DNA of 64,000 nucleotides from Trissonchulus latispiculum. Lineage: Eukaryota > Nematoda > Enoplea > Enoplida > Ironidae. Below are positions 11,991 through 23,891 of this stretch, piece after piece. The position numbers and the translations under genes were made by a program. Positions within the stretch are counted from its first letter, which is position 1. Every line of letters begins with the position of its first letter. The stretch is from contig JASAND010020557.1 in NCBI GenBank assembly GCA_030248195.1, positions 102,001 through 166,000 of the forward strand. Reading direction: 5' to 3'. The notes under the pieces were generated by a model. That model was given only the letters and a program-made list of their open reading frames with translations. It searched no databases and was not told where the DNA came from.

Positions 11991-13010
11991 TAATTAAACG
12001 TATCAATTAGCTTAAATTTTTAAACTTTTCGAAAACGTTTTGGTACTTTTTCGACAAACTTCGGCAAGTTGGATTAATTTCCATATTTCAGCAACCCATC
12101 TCAATACACTATTAGGTAAAGTAGTTTGGAAGCTTTAAATCAAAGTTTATTTTTAATTATTGACATTTTTTAATAAATTTAACAACATAGTAATCGTATA
12201 CAACTCGAAAAATTTTGCGGGTATCTTGCGGGTATCAGATCAGTTGGCTGCGGGCCGCGGGCCGCGGGGCGGGGCGGGGCGGGTACCAGCGTGCGGGTAG
12301 CGGGTCGGGGCGGGCCGGCAAAATGGTACCCGCTTCCAACACTGCGCCCCAGGATAGGCGCTCACAGTTCGGTTCCAAGATTTTTTGGTCAGACTTTAGT
12401 TAACGTTCCTGTCAACTGTCACTTGAAGAAAAATGTACAAATTTCAGAAATGATTCGATAGTGGTCGCGCAGTGCATACCTAAACTTGAAATTTAAAATC
12501 TTTTGTATTTTGCTGGTAGCACATGGAAACGAACAGAAACCGGCATACAAGTAAGAAATTTACAAAACTGAAATTAGAAGAAGGTGCTAAACAAATTTAA
12601 AACCCAAAGCTACAGTAAGGACTGACAGTTTATGCTGCCTGTCCAACCACCCAAAACGTTGTACCAAAATAGAACAAAGTAAACAACACATGTGAAGCTG
12701 ATAATTCGTCCAACGTCCAAGTTTATAAAATAAAGGAAAAATTTGAAAAAAATTGGGAATTTTTTACTACAGATTGGCTTAAATTACCACGATTTGATAG
12801 AAATTTGCGGTCATTGCGGTCAAGAAAATTTGCCCACGACCGCGACCGCCCGCTGGTAGGTACCCGCGGATACCCGCGGGTGCCTGCGACCGCGTCCAGC
12901 TCTGGGGTCCCTAGTTAATGAACCGAGCATACCTAGCATGATTTGTACATGCTACTGTAAGAGTTTCTTACTCTTATATTATGTACTCTTGGTAGTATAG
13001 GGGGAATAAA

Positions 13011-13745
13011 TTGGTGAAGAGTGGGGGGGGGTTGAGGTTGTGGAGGAAATTGGGGGGTTTAGAGGTTGTGGAGAAACATTATGGAGGTTTGTGGGCGTGC
13101 ACTGTTGGGAGGAGGATTTTTGTGGTTATGGAGGAAATTGGGGGAAGTTTTTGGGGTTGCGGAGGAGGCGACCGGAACCACGATCGACCCAAGGTAAAAT
13201 TTCAAAGTTCTTCCTTTTCGACCGTAAAACTGGGTAGGAGATTTCAAAATAACCTCAGTTTTTTGTATTTTTAGCATCCCTGCTGTAGCTGACCAATGAA
13301 CGGAACCACAGTCGACACAAGGTCAAATTTGTTGTTCGAAAAACTTTATCCAAGGGGTTTTCGAGGTCGCACAATTTCAAAGCAATTTTGCTAAGATCAA
13401 AGTTTCTTGTTGTAACTTACCGGAACCACGGCTTACCCTAGGCAACATTCCAAGGTTGCCCATTTTTATCGAAAAAACTTTATCCAGGGGGTTTTCGAGG
13501 TCGTAGAATTAAAAAAAACTAGTTTAGATTTTTCCTAAGATAAAAGCTCCTTCCTGTAAGTGACCGGAACCTCAGCGTACCCTAGGCAAAATTTCAAAGT
13601 TGCCCATTTTTATCATGAAAACTTTATCCGGGGTTTTCGAATACGTACATTTCATAAACGGCCTCTTGTTTTAGTTAGGACTTTAGCTCCGGGACCCATG
13701 ACCGGGATCATAGAATACCCTGTCCATTTGTCCAACTTGAGGTTT
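13011..13745 (+). repeat. Purine-rich run and ~130-bp tandem repeat
   Basis: 13011-13165 is G/A-rich with repeated GGAGGAAATTGGGG words. From about 13170 a unit of roughly 130 bp containing ACCGGAACCAC, CCTAGGCAA, TTGCCCATTTTTAT and CTTTATCC...GGGTTTTCGA is repeated about four to five times with decay. Not coding. Confidence 0.7.
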
Positions 13746-14219
13746 CTGGATCTCATTTTTTAGAATTTCGCAGGGTGCGACTACTACTGATCATTTTGGA
13801 GGATTTTGTCCTACCACTTTACTTTACGGTGAAAAGTTTCAAACACCAATAATATGAAGCGATGAAGTAATGACAAAACAGTTAAAGGCCCATACAGGAG
13901 AATTTCCTTTATTGACAAAAACACTGCACAACAACAAGACTGCACAACAAAAATACTGTACAACAACAACAACACTGTGCAACAAAAGTGTGGGTACGAC
14001 ACGAATAGTGTTCAAGGAAACACTGAACAAAACACTGTACAACAATACTGCGAAACAAAGAGTGAAACCCTCATTTAAAGTTCAAAAATGTCTACAATAA
14101 CTGTTCAGCACGGCGTCGAGAGCATTGTCGTCTGTACTACATGGCATTTGGGCGTGAAACCAGCAGCATGGTACCCCGGAAACATATGAAATATCATCGA
14201 ACGGCGGGTAGTCCGTAGT
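13746..14219. other. No gene; CAACAA-rich patch
   Basis: 13915-14050 has many ACTGTACAACAA words, which make spurious frames on both strands. Nothing else is recognised. Confidence 0.5.
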
Positions 14220-15795
14220 AGCAACTCTGTTGAAATGGTGGTAAATTGCAAGTAAAATGCTGAAAACAATTTTACAAGTTAGTTTTAGTTATTATTTAAT
14301 TCTTTAATTAATGTTAATTTGCATGTTAAAAAGAAATTATTTTTGCTCTTGTTTTTAACACTGTCTAAAAAGTGTAAGAAAACTGGTAATTTTTGATTAG
14401 TGTGTTAGTAATTGTTTTGTTAATAAATTAATTTTGCAACCACGAACTGTAAAAATGTTGTTTTTAAATTTTTGCTTGTCTTGTTATTTGGAAATCTCAT
14501 TTTTACAGTTTTTACCAGTCTAACTTTCGGACCTTTAACAGGCTTTTTATCGTTTTTATAAGTTTAATAAAATCAGCAACGCTTTTTAATATTTTAATGC
14601 ATTTTTGCAACACTGTTTCTTATTTTTCACACTTGTCACCGTTGAATATTCATTAAATTTCCCTCACCGCAAATTATAAACAACTGTTGTTTTTAGTAAG
14701 GCTGTATCCTTGAAACTTCTGAATTTTTTTAAGATGTACTATTTTGATCCTTCCAGCCAAAACATCTTAAAATATAACTTTCTGTTTGTTCCGATCCAAG
14801 ATGAAATTTTCTTTTTAGTTTATTTTTCTAGTTGTTTTCAAACACAGTTCATCACATCACAGGATGAGCCTCAAAAACTTAGATTTACTTGGAGAACATT
14901 TTACTATTAACGGTAACTGTTTATTCATGCATATTATAAATTAAAGCAATTTTACTAATATAAATAATAATAATAATAATAATAATATATATAACAAGTA
15001 TAGATAGTAAAAATTTAATCGCCGCTGAAGTAGAACTTTATGATTTCTTTAATTAAACTTCACATTGTAATTTTTGTAATATACAGTTCATAATTTATAG
15101 TACATAGTAATTTACAATGGTAAAATTTTCTCCAAGTAAATTTAAATTTTTAAGGATCATCCTGTGATATGATGAACAGTGTTTGAAAACAACTATAAAA
15201 AATGAACTAAAAAAAATTTCATCTTGGATCGGAACAAACAGAAAGCCATATTTTAAGATGTTTTGGCTGGAAGGATCAAAATAGTCCATCTTAAAAAAAT
15301 CAGAAGTTTCAAGGATACAGCCTTACTAAAAACAACAAATTTGCGGTGAGGGAAATTTAATGAATATTCAACCGTGACAAGTGGAAAAATAAGAAACAGT
15401 GCTGTGAAAATGCATTAAAATATTAAAAGAGCGTTGCTGATTTTACTAAACTTATAAAAACGATAAAAAGCCTGTTAAAGATCCGAATTTTTATAACTCG
15501 TAAAAACTGTAAAACTTAGATTTCCAAATAACAAGACAAGCAAAAATATAAAAAACATTTTTACAGTTATTAATAGTTGCAAAATTAATTTATTAACAAA
15601 ACAATTACTAACACACTAATCAAAAATTACCAATTTTTTACACTTGTTAAACGGTGAGAAAAACAAGAGCAAAAATAATTTCTTTTTAACATGCAAATTA
15701 ACATTAATTAAAGAGTTAAATAATAACTAAAATTAACTTGTAAAATTGTTTTCAGCATTTTACTTGCAACTTACCACCATTTCAACAGAGTTGCT
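14220..15795. mobile_element. Long foldback element (~700-bp arms)
   Basis: The left end AGCAACTCTGTTGAAATGG is the exact inverse of the right end. The arms match almost continuously from 14220 to about 14930 and from about 15105 to 15795, with a (TAA)n-containing loop between. The same frame therefore appears on + at 14710-14910 and on - at 15095-15289; that is a consequence of the palindrome and not two genes. No transposase or clear target duplication. Confidence 0.88.
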
Positions 15796-16460
15796 GTTTT
15801 GACCCTGTTAAATTTGCTGCATCATTTGGCTGGGTTTCATTTAGAGGGGGGAAATATTATAGTTGAAAGGGGGGAAAATATTAAAACCTGTAGGGGGAAA
15901 ATATCACGGGGGGAAAATATTATACGACATCGGCCGACCGGGTCAAACAGGCTGGCCGTACCACTTTTGCCCTATTTTTCGTGTATTTTGCAAACTTTTT
16001 AGCATTAAATGATACATACAGTTACTCCTAAACAGATAATATCAAGTATTCTGACAAAAATTACTCGAAATTTTCAGCGTTAGCCCCATGTAAATTTTAA
16101 GTCAACTGAAACATCCGTTTTTCATCTTTCTATTGGCATATCACAGGAAATTTTTCATTAAGAGTTGAAAAAGTTCCATGCAAAATTGTAACTGTACGAA
16201 TATTCAGGGCTGCCGCGCAACCTTTCTCAGATAAAAGGAAATTAAAAAGGAATTTCGCACTCGAAAAAAATGAAAAAAGGTATTGTCCGACAAAAAATAG
16301 GAAATAAAAGGAATTTTCAGAGATAAATTAATAAGCAATAATTGGTTATGCGTGATCGGTGCGGTGCGCTGAATCCGAACTGCTCAAGATTGCAATCGAC
16401 TAGCAAAAATCTTGGTCTATCAATGAATTAATGAATTAATGAATTAATAAACTAATAATC
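15796..16460. other. No gene; short GGGGGGAAAATATTA repeats
   Basis: 15845-15935 holds about four copies of a GGGGGGAAAATATTA-like word. 16205 starts CAGGGCTGCCGCGCAACC, which resembles a hAT end, but I found no partner with a matching duplication. 16425-16455 is AATTAATGAATTAATG. No coding signal. Confidence 0.5.
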
Positions 16461-16770
16461 AGGACCTTGTTGCAAAAGATCCTCCTAAGCCTCGAATCGC
16501 TCCTAAGATCAGCTTAGGTATTTAGAATTGTACCTAGAAGAATGCGCACTTAGAGGCGTTGGGTTTCCAAAGATCCTCCTAGGTTAGGGGTGCTGCCTAT
16601 CACTCCTAACGTTTCTCCTAAGTTAGGGGCATGCCAGATATAGTTTGAAGAAATTTTTTGAAATTGAAAGTGCAGAATGTCTCTTAACTCCCTCCTACAA
16701 CCCCTAAACATTTGTTTAAGTAGCCTCCTAGGTGACTGGGAACTTAGGATAATCTTTTGCAACTTGGCCC
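16461..16770. mobile_element. MITE with CCTCCTAAG-type inner words
   Basis: The inverted ends share TTGCAAAAGAT: AGGACCTTGTTGCAAAAG at left and (inverted) GGGCCAAGTTGCAAAAG at right. CTCCTAAG/CTTAGGAG words recur inside. About 310 bp, non-coding, no target duplication seen. Confidence 0.6.
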
Positions 16771-17879
16771 AAGTATATAGCCTGATACGAGCAGCTATTG
16801 TCTGCGCAACTGTGACATGTAAATAATCAAATGTCCTCCTTTTTGACAGGTAAATAATCTGTAGAGTGCCACTATACTACAGAAGAACTTTTGAAATAAA
16901 TTGGGATTGAAACATTTTTACATTCTTTTACACTTTTTAACCCTTTTTTACACTTTTTTTACAATGTTAAAAAAACTGGTGTAAAAAAGTAATTACTTTT
17001 TTACATGTAAATTAACAACCCTAGTTAGGAGTTTTCGGTAGCAATTGTAAAAGTAGAATTGACCTTTTACGTCCCCAAAGGTACGTTCTGTAGCCCGCAT
17101 ATCATGATCAATTGCGCTAAAATTTGGCACATGTATGTTTTCCAGTGCGCTGATGTCAAATATGAGAATTCGAATATTTTGACTTCGGTGTGTCAACTTT
17201 GCTCGGCGAAATTGTCCGCTTAGGCCTTGGCCGAGTTGTTTTAAAATTGATGAGAAACAAGAAAAAGTCATGAAAATTTTTGCACCCCCAAATTTTAAAT
17301 TTGATTAGTTTATATTAAACTGCACGAAATTTACATTGGGATGAACATAGACCTTTCATCTACACTGTGGGAAAAACTAAGATCAAAATGCATTAAAAGG
17401 CATCAAATCAAATCAAAACTCTGTTTTGGAAAAACTAGTGATTTGATTTGATGAATTTTCTTTGATGTAAATTTTTATTAGATTTGATTTGATTGATTTT
17501 TTCTGTCATATGTTTTAATTTGATTTGATTTGATTGATTTTTCTGTCTAAATTTTTAATCGATTTGATTTGATTTAGTGCATCAAAAATCAAAACCTGCA
17601 TTAAAACAGTTTTGATTCAGATGTCAATTGATCATCAAAACATTCCTAACCCCAACCGTGTCGCAACTCCGCCTTCAGCCTCTTGTACAGAAAGATCCAC
17701 TAAAGCTAAAGGTTTCATGTTTGCCGTGTGGGATGGGCCGCCGCAGGACTACAGCATAGGCTATAGTAAGTTTCGCCCGGACCCCTGTGGCGCCCTAGCC
17801 ATGGGTCCGGACAGTGGACCGGGCCCAAAAATCAAAATTTCCAAAAGAGATCAAGTTTAGAATATATCTGATCTGTGTA
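16771..17879. other. No recognised gene; simple-sequence patches
   Basis: 16910-17010 is rich in TTTTTACAC words and 17395-17610 in GATTTGATTT words. A short + frame at 17612-17860 has a more protein-like composition than its surroundings, but no family is recognised and it runs into repeats. Confidence 0.45.
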
Positions 17880-19420
17880 CATTCACAGAAAAACTAGCGT
17901 TCTTTTCAATTTCGCAACCCCCACGCAGCGCGACGACCCCTTCCTCCCTGGTGGCTGTTAGGCCTCACTTAATTCTGTTTTCCGAGCAACCCTTTGGCAA
18001 TTTTTTCTGATTTACCTATACGTACGGAAACAATTGCGTTGTTTTAAGTTTTGCCAACTCCTCGCAGCGCGACGACCCCCTCTGGTGGCCGTTCGGCCCG
18101 CTTTATTCTGTTTTCCGAGATAACTTTTTCTGATGTACCTATACGTACGGGAAGAATTGCGTTGTTTTAAGTTTTGCCAATCCCCACGCAGAACGACGAC
18201 CCCCCCCCCTGGTGGCCGTTCGGCCCCCGTTAATTCTTGCCTAGTAAAAGAATACTTTACAAGAAGCGATCGCTCGGTTCGTGCTCGGTGTGTGATGCCT
18301 AAGTGTAGAACCTCTCGGAGAATGTAGAGCGACTGATCGAGCCCTAGAATTACTTAGTAAAAAGAGAAACCATAACGTGACTTTACTTCCGGTTTAAATA
18401 CAAAAACTAGACTTCAAATAGAATAACAGACCATTTCAAATACTCATTCAAAACTTAAACACGAAAGGGTGCATACCTATTGAACTTGGAGAGCCCGACT
18501 TCGATTTTCGTAAACCTACCCAACTAAAGTCAAACACTACGCCCCCGACTGAAAACTAATACAGCTGAACTGAATTCTTCGCGAAGCTTCCTTTTATAGT
18601 TGCCAAACTACTGCTGTAGCTAGCCCAAGAAAGATATTAGCTTTATCATTCACGAATGAATTTAGACTAAACATAATGAATTATTAGGCATTCAATAATT
18701 CTGACGTACTGTTGCGCTAACTTTATGAGAACAATGCGCTTCTGCGCCACACTGCTGCGCTGTTGCGCAGTTGAATTTCTTCATACAATGGATAATATCC
18801 CACACTGACATACCTTTTATACGCATGGAAATAATTGCGTCGTTTGAAGTTTTGCCAACCCCCACGCAGCGCGACAACCCCTGCTTCTCCCCTGGTGTCC
18901 GTTCGAACCGCCTTAATTCTGTTTTCCGAGAAACCCTTAGGAAAAGCCTTCAGGTCTATATACATGAACGTAAGGGAACAATTGCGTTCTTTTAAATTTT
19001 CCAATTCCCACGCAGCGTGCCCCCCCCGGTCCGCGTTTGACCACCTTCATCCTTTTTTCAGAGAAATACTTGGGAAACGTTTTCTGATGCAGAAACAATT
19101 GCGTTCAGTTAAATTTATCCAAACCCACGCATTGCGACGACCTCCTCCCAGCTGGGCGTTCGACCCCCTGCCTTAATTCTGTTTTCCGACAAATCCTTTG
19201 GATAGGTCTGCTGAGCTACATGTAGGTACAGAAACAATTGTGTTATTTTAAGTTTCCAATTCCCACGCCGCCCGACGACCCTCTCGGTGGGCGTTCGACC
19301 CCCCCCTTAAGTCTGTTTTCCGAGAAACCCCTAGGTGTCAATTTCAGATCAACGTGTATGTATCTAAAGAAAGGATTGCGTTCCTCGACGTTGTTCCGCT
19401 CACCCGCAGTTCCCCGCCCT
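17880..19420 (+). repeat. ~140-bp minisatellite array, about eight copies
   Basis: Units share ACAATTGCGTT, AAGTTTTGCCAA, CACGCAGCGCGACGACCCC, GGTGGCCGTTCG and TTAATTCTGTTTTCCGAGAAA. Copies start near 17890, 18030, 18155, 18830, 18980, 19095, 19232 and 19370. The array is split by an LTR-like insertion at 18238-18804. Unit length varies and frames are not kept, so it is not a repeat protein. Confidence 0.82.
18238..18804 (-). mobile_element. LTR-like repeat inserted in the minisatellite, - copy
   Basis: Read on the - strand it begins TGTGGGATATTATCCATTG at 18804, then GCGCAACAGCGCAGCA, a CTATAAAAGG box near 18593 and a CATCACACACCGAGCAC block. It ends CTAGGCA at 18238. The same block order occurs at 2294-2880. 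The minisatellite resumes directly after it, which marks it as an insertion. No 5-bp duplication survives. Confidence 0.5.
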
Positions 19421-19567
19421 GGTTTGATTCCCGCAGGCCACAAAGCTTTCTCGATTCTAGCCAACCCAGCTTAACTGGTCGATAAATGGGTACCCCTACG
19501 CTGGGAAGGTAACAGCAGTTTGTGTAGAAGGGCCGGCTCCTCTCACACGGATGCAATCATCAGCTAA

Positions 19568-20327
19568 AGGCCGTTTCACACGACCAAAGTTTGGTCAAAG
19601 TTTTCTTTGTCAAAAAACTTTGAGTCAAAGTTTAAGCGTCAACGTCATGCTTTCACACATTCAAACATTTGGCGCCAAACTTTGACGGACGGTTACTTCA
19701 AAATCACATTGTTTTGCTTGCACTGTTGTTGCATAGTCTAAAACGCGATTTGATTAGCTCTTCGAAATAGAAATGTATTTTTCTGACACAATTTTAAATC
19801 TAATTTAAAATTGATTATTCTGTTCAGTCTGTAATTTTCTTAGCTAACGAGCAACCATGCCTGGAAAAGTATAGTACAGGTAATTCTGGTCATTTTTACA
19901 TATTTGCTGCCCAATTTGACGAGATTTTAAAATTAAAGTCGGACCTCTTCCGGTTGTTGACTTTCTTTAATTTTTCATGATGGACCCCTCTTAACAAAGT
20001 TTGTGTAGCGAATTTTGCAGGTCGTCGACATCTCGTTTGTGGAATTTTGGGTGATGGACAAGAAGCAGTGTACTTATACTACAATAAAAACCAAGAAAAG
20101 TAAACATTACACTGATATTCTTCTGGGTTATTCCTGCATTCTGATTGGCTATTTGATCAAATTTCTTTGATGGAGTCGCTCTTCAAACAAGCGAACTTTG
20201 ATGGTTTCATCAAAGTTTGATGCCCACTTTGACGCGGTTTCACACCATCAAATTTCCTTCAAAGTCCTGGTTCGTCAAAGTTTGACAAAGAAAACTTTGA
20301 TCAAACTTTGATCGTGTGAAACGGCCT
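19568..20327. mobile_element. PIF/Harbinger-type MITE
   Basis: The ends AGGCCGTTTCACACGA and their inverse are flanked by TAA on both sides (19565-19567 and 20328-20330), the three-base target of PIF/Harbinger elements. The inverted repeats extend over about 45 bp and are followed by many CAAAGTTTGA words inside each end. The 760-bp body has no transposase. Confidence 0.82.
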
Positions 20328-20539
20328 TAAGGTGGCACTACTGGCTCTACGGCTGAGAATTCCGGGGATGAGCACCGGTACTTGCATGTCCTGTGGCAGG
20401 ACGGAAATTTTTCTTGGGATAAACCTTTATCTTGACCTAGGCACAAATGTTCTAAATGACCTAAAACTGCATAGAAGATGCGTATATTTGGATCACTCCA
20501 ACTTTTTTGACGATAATTCGTTCTCTTTGTTTAATAACC

Positions 20540-21540
20540 CTACATGAAAAACTACAGCGGAAAAATGCTAGAAACAAGTGGGGAAAATGCCGTAGACGGG
20601 CCTGCAGAGTGTAGAATAGGGAAAGAGGGAGGGCTGAAAAATGCCAATAGATGTGGCAGTCGGCGCTGAACATGATAGAAACTAGGCTAAGCGCCGAATA
20701 GTGAATGCAGTCGGCGCTGAAGATGATAGAAACCAGGTTCAGCGCCGAATAGGGAATGCAGTCGGGTCGTGGAACAGGTACTTTCTCCGTCCATCCTATT
20801 CGCGTGAACTGCTCAGCAAGACTAGTTTTACAAAGCTTGAAATGGAGCTTGAAATGGAACAGGTAAAGTACACTACCACAGCGTGAATGCGTCCGGCCAG
20901 GTAAAGGGTACGTAAACTTTTAAACATGAAACTATTTGTTCTCACCACAGTTTCCGAAGTTGCTTTTTAACTTTGGTAATCATTAGCGTATTCAACTTCT
21001 CTACACTACTATACTAGTGACTGAACTATACTATACTACTCTTTAGCACTGTAAACTGGTCTGACAAATGAAATAATCGAAACAGTAATATCTAGGTAGT
21101 GCACTAGCGCTCACTAAATGACAGACAGTAACATGAAATTATTCAAAAACTCAACAATGTCCACTCCTCTGAAAAATAGTGTGTTGTTACAGCAGAAACC
21201 ATTGGTAGTAAAACAACGTCTGCATTCATAATGCACAAAACCAACTTCACCTTGTGCCAGCAACCTCACAATTAGCTATATACAAATTTATATAGGTGCT
21301 AATTTCATGTCCTCCTAAAATATGTATATAGCATCTATTCTAAACAACTCCGTACATATTTTCCATACGACAACAGATAGCTCTAACTCTCACAGTTCAC
21401 GCGAATAGGATGGACGGAGAAAGTACCTGTTACACGATCTGACTCCATTCTCTATTCGGCGCTGAACCTGTTTTCTATCATTTTCAGCGCCGACTGCATT
21501 CCCTGCATTTTCGCGAAAGCTAGTTTCTATCATTTGGATT
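20540..21540. mobile_element. Foldback repeat with CAGTCGGCGCTGAA units
   Basis: About 110 bp at 20700-20812 (two units of GATAGAAACCAGGTTCAGCGCCGAATAG and a CCTATTCGCGTGAAC end) is inverted at 21397-21510. The 585-bp loop is AT-rich and non-coding. The left part (20548-20812) is related to 58250-58566: both share CAGCGGAAAAAT, a GGGGAAAATGCC block, GTAGAATAGGGAAAG and the tandem CGCCGAATAGGGAAT units. The family is unknown to me. Confidence 0.65.
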
Positions 21541-22975
21541 TCGACGATCTCTAGTTCTACTTAATTCAAGTTTCTTAATGAAAATAAGCAAAAGCTGTGT
21601 TTTGGTCTGCCAGGTGGGACCTCCTTTAAACGTCATTGTTAATTTTCCATTTCCACATTTACAGTGAACTATTTTTACTAAAACAAGTTTTATTTTAAAA
21701 TCCAGCGCAAATGTGCAAAGCTGGAACCGGGACTTAACGCACTATCAAAAGAAGGTGCAGTCCCGACTGAAAGTAACGCTCCTTTTTTGCTCTGTTTATT
21801 GCTGAGCTTGTCAAAACAATTTTTACTTCATCTAAGTTAAAAAGTTCTAACGTATGCGTACAAAGGCGCTGTACGTTTATAACCGTTGTAAGTACTTATG
21901 TAAGTATATAATTGTTGTATATATAGAGCTTCCAAGCTTGCTGTTATATGTACCTGTGTAAGCTTGTGCCTTTGCGCATATGCATATCCATTCATCAATA
22001 TGTAGGTGTGTGCATTAGCCAGTACTAACGTAGCAAGAATTCAGTAGAGTAGGCAGCTGCAGCATCAAAAAACTTGAACAAAAACAAGAACAAAAAATTT
22101 AAAATCTGGGAAATATTTCTTAAAAATATAAATACACATAGAAAAACAATTCGAGCAGACACGAGCCATCGCATCAAAAGTAATACGAATTTTCGCGAGT
22201 TGCTCGCTTGCTCCCAAGCAAATGGGTGGGTAACTTTCAGACGGGGCTGTATGAAATGAATTCGCATAATGATCGTAGCTACTTCTAAAGCAAACCGTTC
22301 CCGCTGCCCGTCCAGCATTTCCTAAAATTTTACAAGCAGGCTTTGCTGTACAATTATCTTAATACAATTCTACTTAATTCCCAGCGAAAGCTTTTAGTTC
22401 GCCCCAATGCAATAGGTACACACCTGCTTGGTGGCGTGTCAGACAGAGCTGTGGCGTGAGCCGCACCGGGCCGTATTGCAGTAACGATTCGGAGGGGAAA
22501 GTATATCCATTGTTTTGATAACTTTATATTTTCTTTTAGTAGATGTACACTGACGTGTGCCATTTTTTACATTCGGTTCTGATTAAAGCTGAACTATAGC
22601 ACTTTTCTTCTCTCTACTGTGTCCAGCTGCAATGGCCCTCGTTGCCTGTTGCCTTTGCATTGGCCTTATTCTCCAGTTTCTTGAACCATCATCATTTGAC
22701 AAAGGCGAAATACGACAGACTCATTACGCTGTCTTCCCCTCCCCTAACGGGAACCTTCGTTAGCGACTCTACCACCTCCACCAAATGGGGGTGTGCGTAA
22801 TGCGTAGTCAAACCGAACGACTCCTACCCTGTCCCAACGGGGAAACGTTCGTGTACCGTGGTTGACCAACGTTAATCAATGCCGTGAAGAGAACCCCCTC
22901 TAGCGACTTGGCTTACTCTTCTTCTTATGCACTCTTGTTGTTGTATAACAGTTTAATTTAATTTAATTAATTTAG
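21541..22975. other. No recognised gene; upstream of the dead oxidase exon
   Basis: AT-rich, ending in a polypyrimidine/TTAATTTAG acceptor tract at 22950-22975 that would close the intron from the exon at 8225. A hydrophobic frame beginning at the ATG of 22632 has no downstream donor in a useful position. No repeats stand out. Confidence 0.5.
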
Positions 22976-23143
22976 GTGCATCGGCAGATGGCAACACCGT
23001 AGACAATGGCAGAGACTTGGAAAACGTGTTTGTGAACACCCTTTACGACTATGGTAACTTTATTCGCGGTGGACCGATTGCCCAGATGCCAGCTACCCGG
23101 TGTTACGTTAAGGTAGCAATAGTTGGTGCGGGCAGTGCCGCGG
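22976..23143 (+). pseudogene. Amine oxidase copy A, 5' part of main exon (truncated)
   Basis: Starts after TTTAG with GTGCATCGG, as in the intact copy at 49217. It is open for about 55 codons and matches the intact protein: LYDY near the start, GPIAQ-P, then the FAD-binding VAIVGAGSA. Homology stops at the Ala of the GxGxxG motif, where Polinton sequence begins (AGTAGTT at 23144), and a TAG appears at once. The rest of the reading frame resumes at 37319. Non-functional as an enzyme. Confidence 0.85.
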
Positions 23144-23239
23144 AGTAGTTAGAAAAGGGCTTCTGGCACAGGTGACATACCTCTCTTTATGCTGTAGCTG
23201 TTTCGTATTTAATAGTTGTAGAAGTTCTTAGTATTATTT

Positions 23240-23891
23240 GAATGCGGATGTTTCATCTTGTACATTTGAAAATAGTGTTCTAATATCTTATTAAGCAAAA
23301 TTCAAATTGTTGACAGTTATTTTGAATATAGCTACTAGGTTGTATAACAAATTGCATTCCTTATTCCTTGATAACTTTACTGAAAAGCAGAGTTCTTTAT
23401 TTATTTATACTGTTGTTAACTCCAGTTCCAGTTTCCTGTCCGGTGATTAAACCAGCACCTAATAACGAAACAAAAGCAAGTTCTGCGTAACCGAACAATA
23501 GGATGCAACTCGCTCTAGTAAACGCCTACCTAACTAAGGATACCCTAATAAAAGAAAGAGATAACCACCTTATTTAATAAGAACTTAGGGACTCTTTAAT
23601 GGCAAATAAGAAATATAGGCAATAATATTAAGAATGGCTCAACAGAACGACATACCAACATTACTGACAAGACTGACAGATCAGCATACTTAGCTAATGG
23701 ATGCTGTTTATGAATCATGCTTTAAGCCAAAGATTACATACAACTTCCAACTTAGATTGATCAGTTGCTACACTAAAATACAAATAAGTTAAGGTGGATT
23801 ACAGTTAGCAATGTAGCTTTTTAACATCAGTCCCCTGGAAAAGTTTTAGCGCTTGAAAAAATCCAAGATAACGAGATTGCTACCGTATATC
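23240..23891. other. Polinton subterminal DNA, nothing recognised
   Basis: AT-rich, with no frame or repeat of note between the left Polinton terminus and the nested foldback. Confidence 0.45.

Larger units (their letters stand above)
10228..12344. mobile_element. hAT-type element with CGGGTACCCG arrays (third nesting level)
   Basis: The ends are CAGAGTTGGAAGCGGGTA and TACCCGCTTCCAACACTG. Flanking 8-mers are CGCCCCCA (10220-10227) and CGCCCCAG (12345-12352), an imperfect hAT-size duplication. Arrays of GCGGGTACCC words sit inside each end (10240-10320 and 12217-12330). The 2.1-kb AT-rich body has no transposase. Two further small repeats with their own arrays lie inside it. Confidence 0.78.
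8961..12904. mobile_element. hAT-type element with GCGACCGC arrays (second nesting level)
   Basis: The ends are CAGGGTTGGACATGG and, inverted, CAGAGCTGGACGCGG. Flanking 8-mers GGGTCCCC (8953-8960) and GGGTCCCT (12905-12912) differ at one base, as expected for an old hAT duplication. Arrays of GCGACCGC lie just inside both ends (8988-9075 and 12836-12892). No transposase frame is visible. The body contains an inverted repeat (9500-10085), the 100-bp dispersed repeat and a second hAT element. Confidence 0.8.
8374..12991. mobile_element. Outer foldback element hosting nested hAT insertions
   Basis: The ends CAAGAGTACATAATATAAGAG (left) and their inverse (right) are flanked by a perfect 7-bp duplication GTAGTAT (8367-8373 and 12992-12998). 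With the inner hAT removed, the element is about 0.67 kb and almost wholly palindromic. Its core arms (8480-8700 and 8720-8945) match closely, pivoting near 8710 around a TTGTGCAA-type loop. The right part of the palindrome is split at 8960/12905 by the hAT element. It lies inside the proposed first intron of the oxidase gene. Confidence 0.82.

Noticed and set aside
14710..15289. A matching pair of 64-66-residue proteins on opposite strands
   Set aside because: They are the same sequence read from both arms of the foldback at 14220-15795.
16205..17025. A hAT element from CAGGGCTGCC to AACAACCCTAG
   Set aside because: The two ends barely match and the flanking 8-mers differ.
22632..22760. Hydrophobic leader beginning MALVACCLCIG as an alternative signal exon
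   Set aside because: No good splice donor follows and the phase to the acceptor at 22976 cannot be made to fit; the exon at 8225 is better supported.
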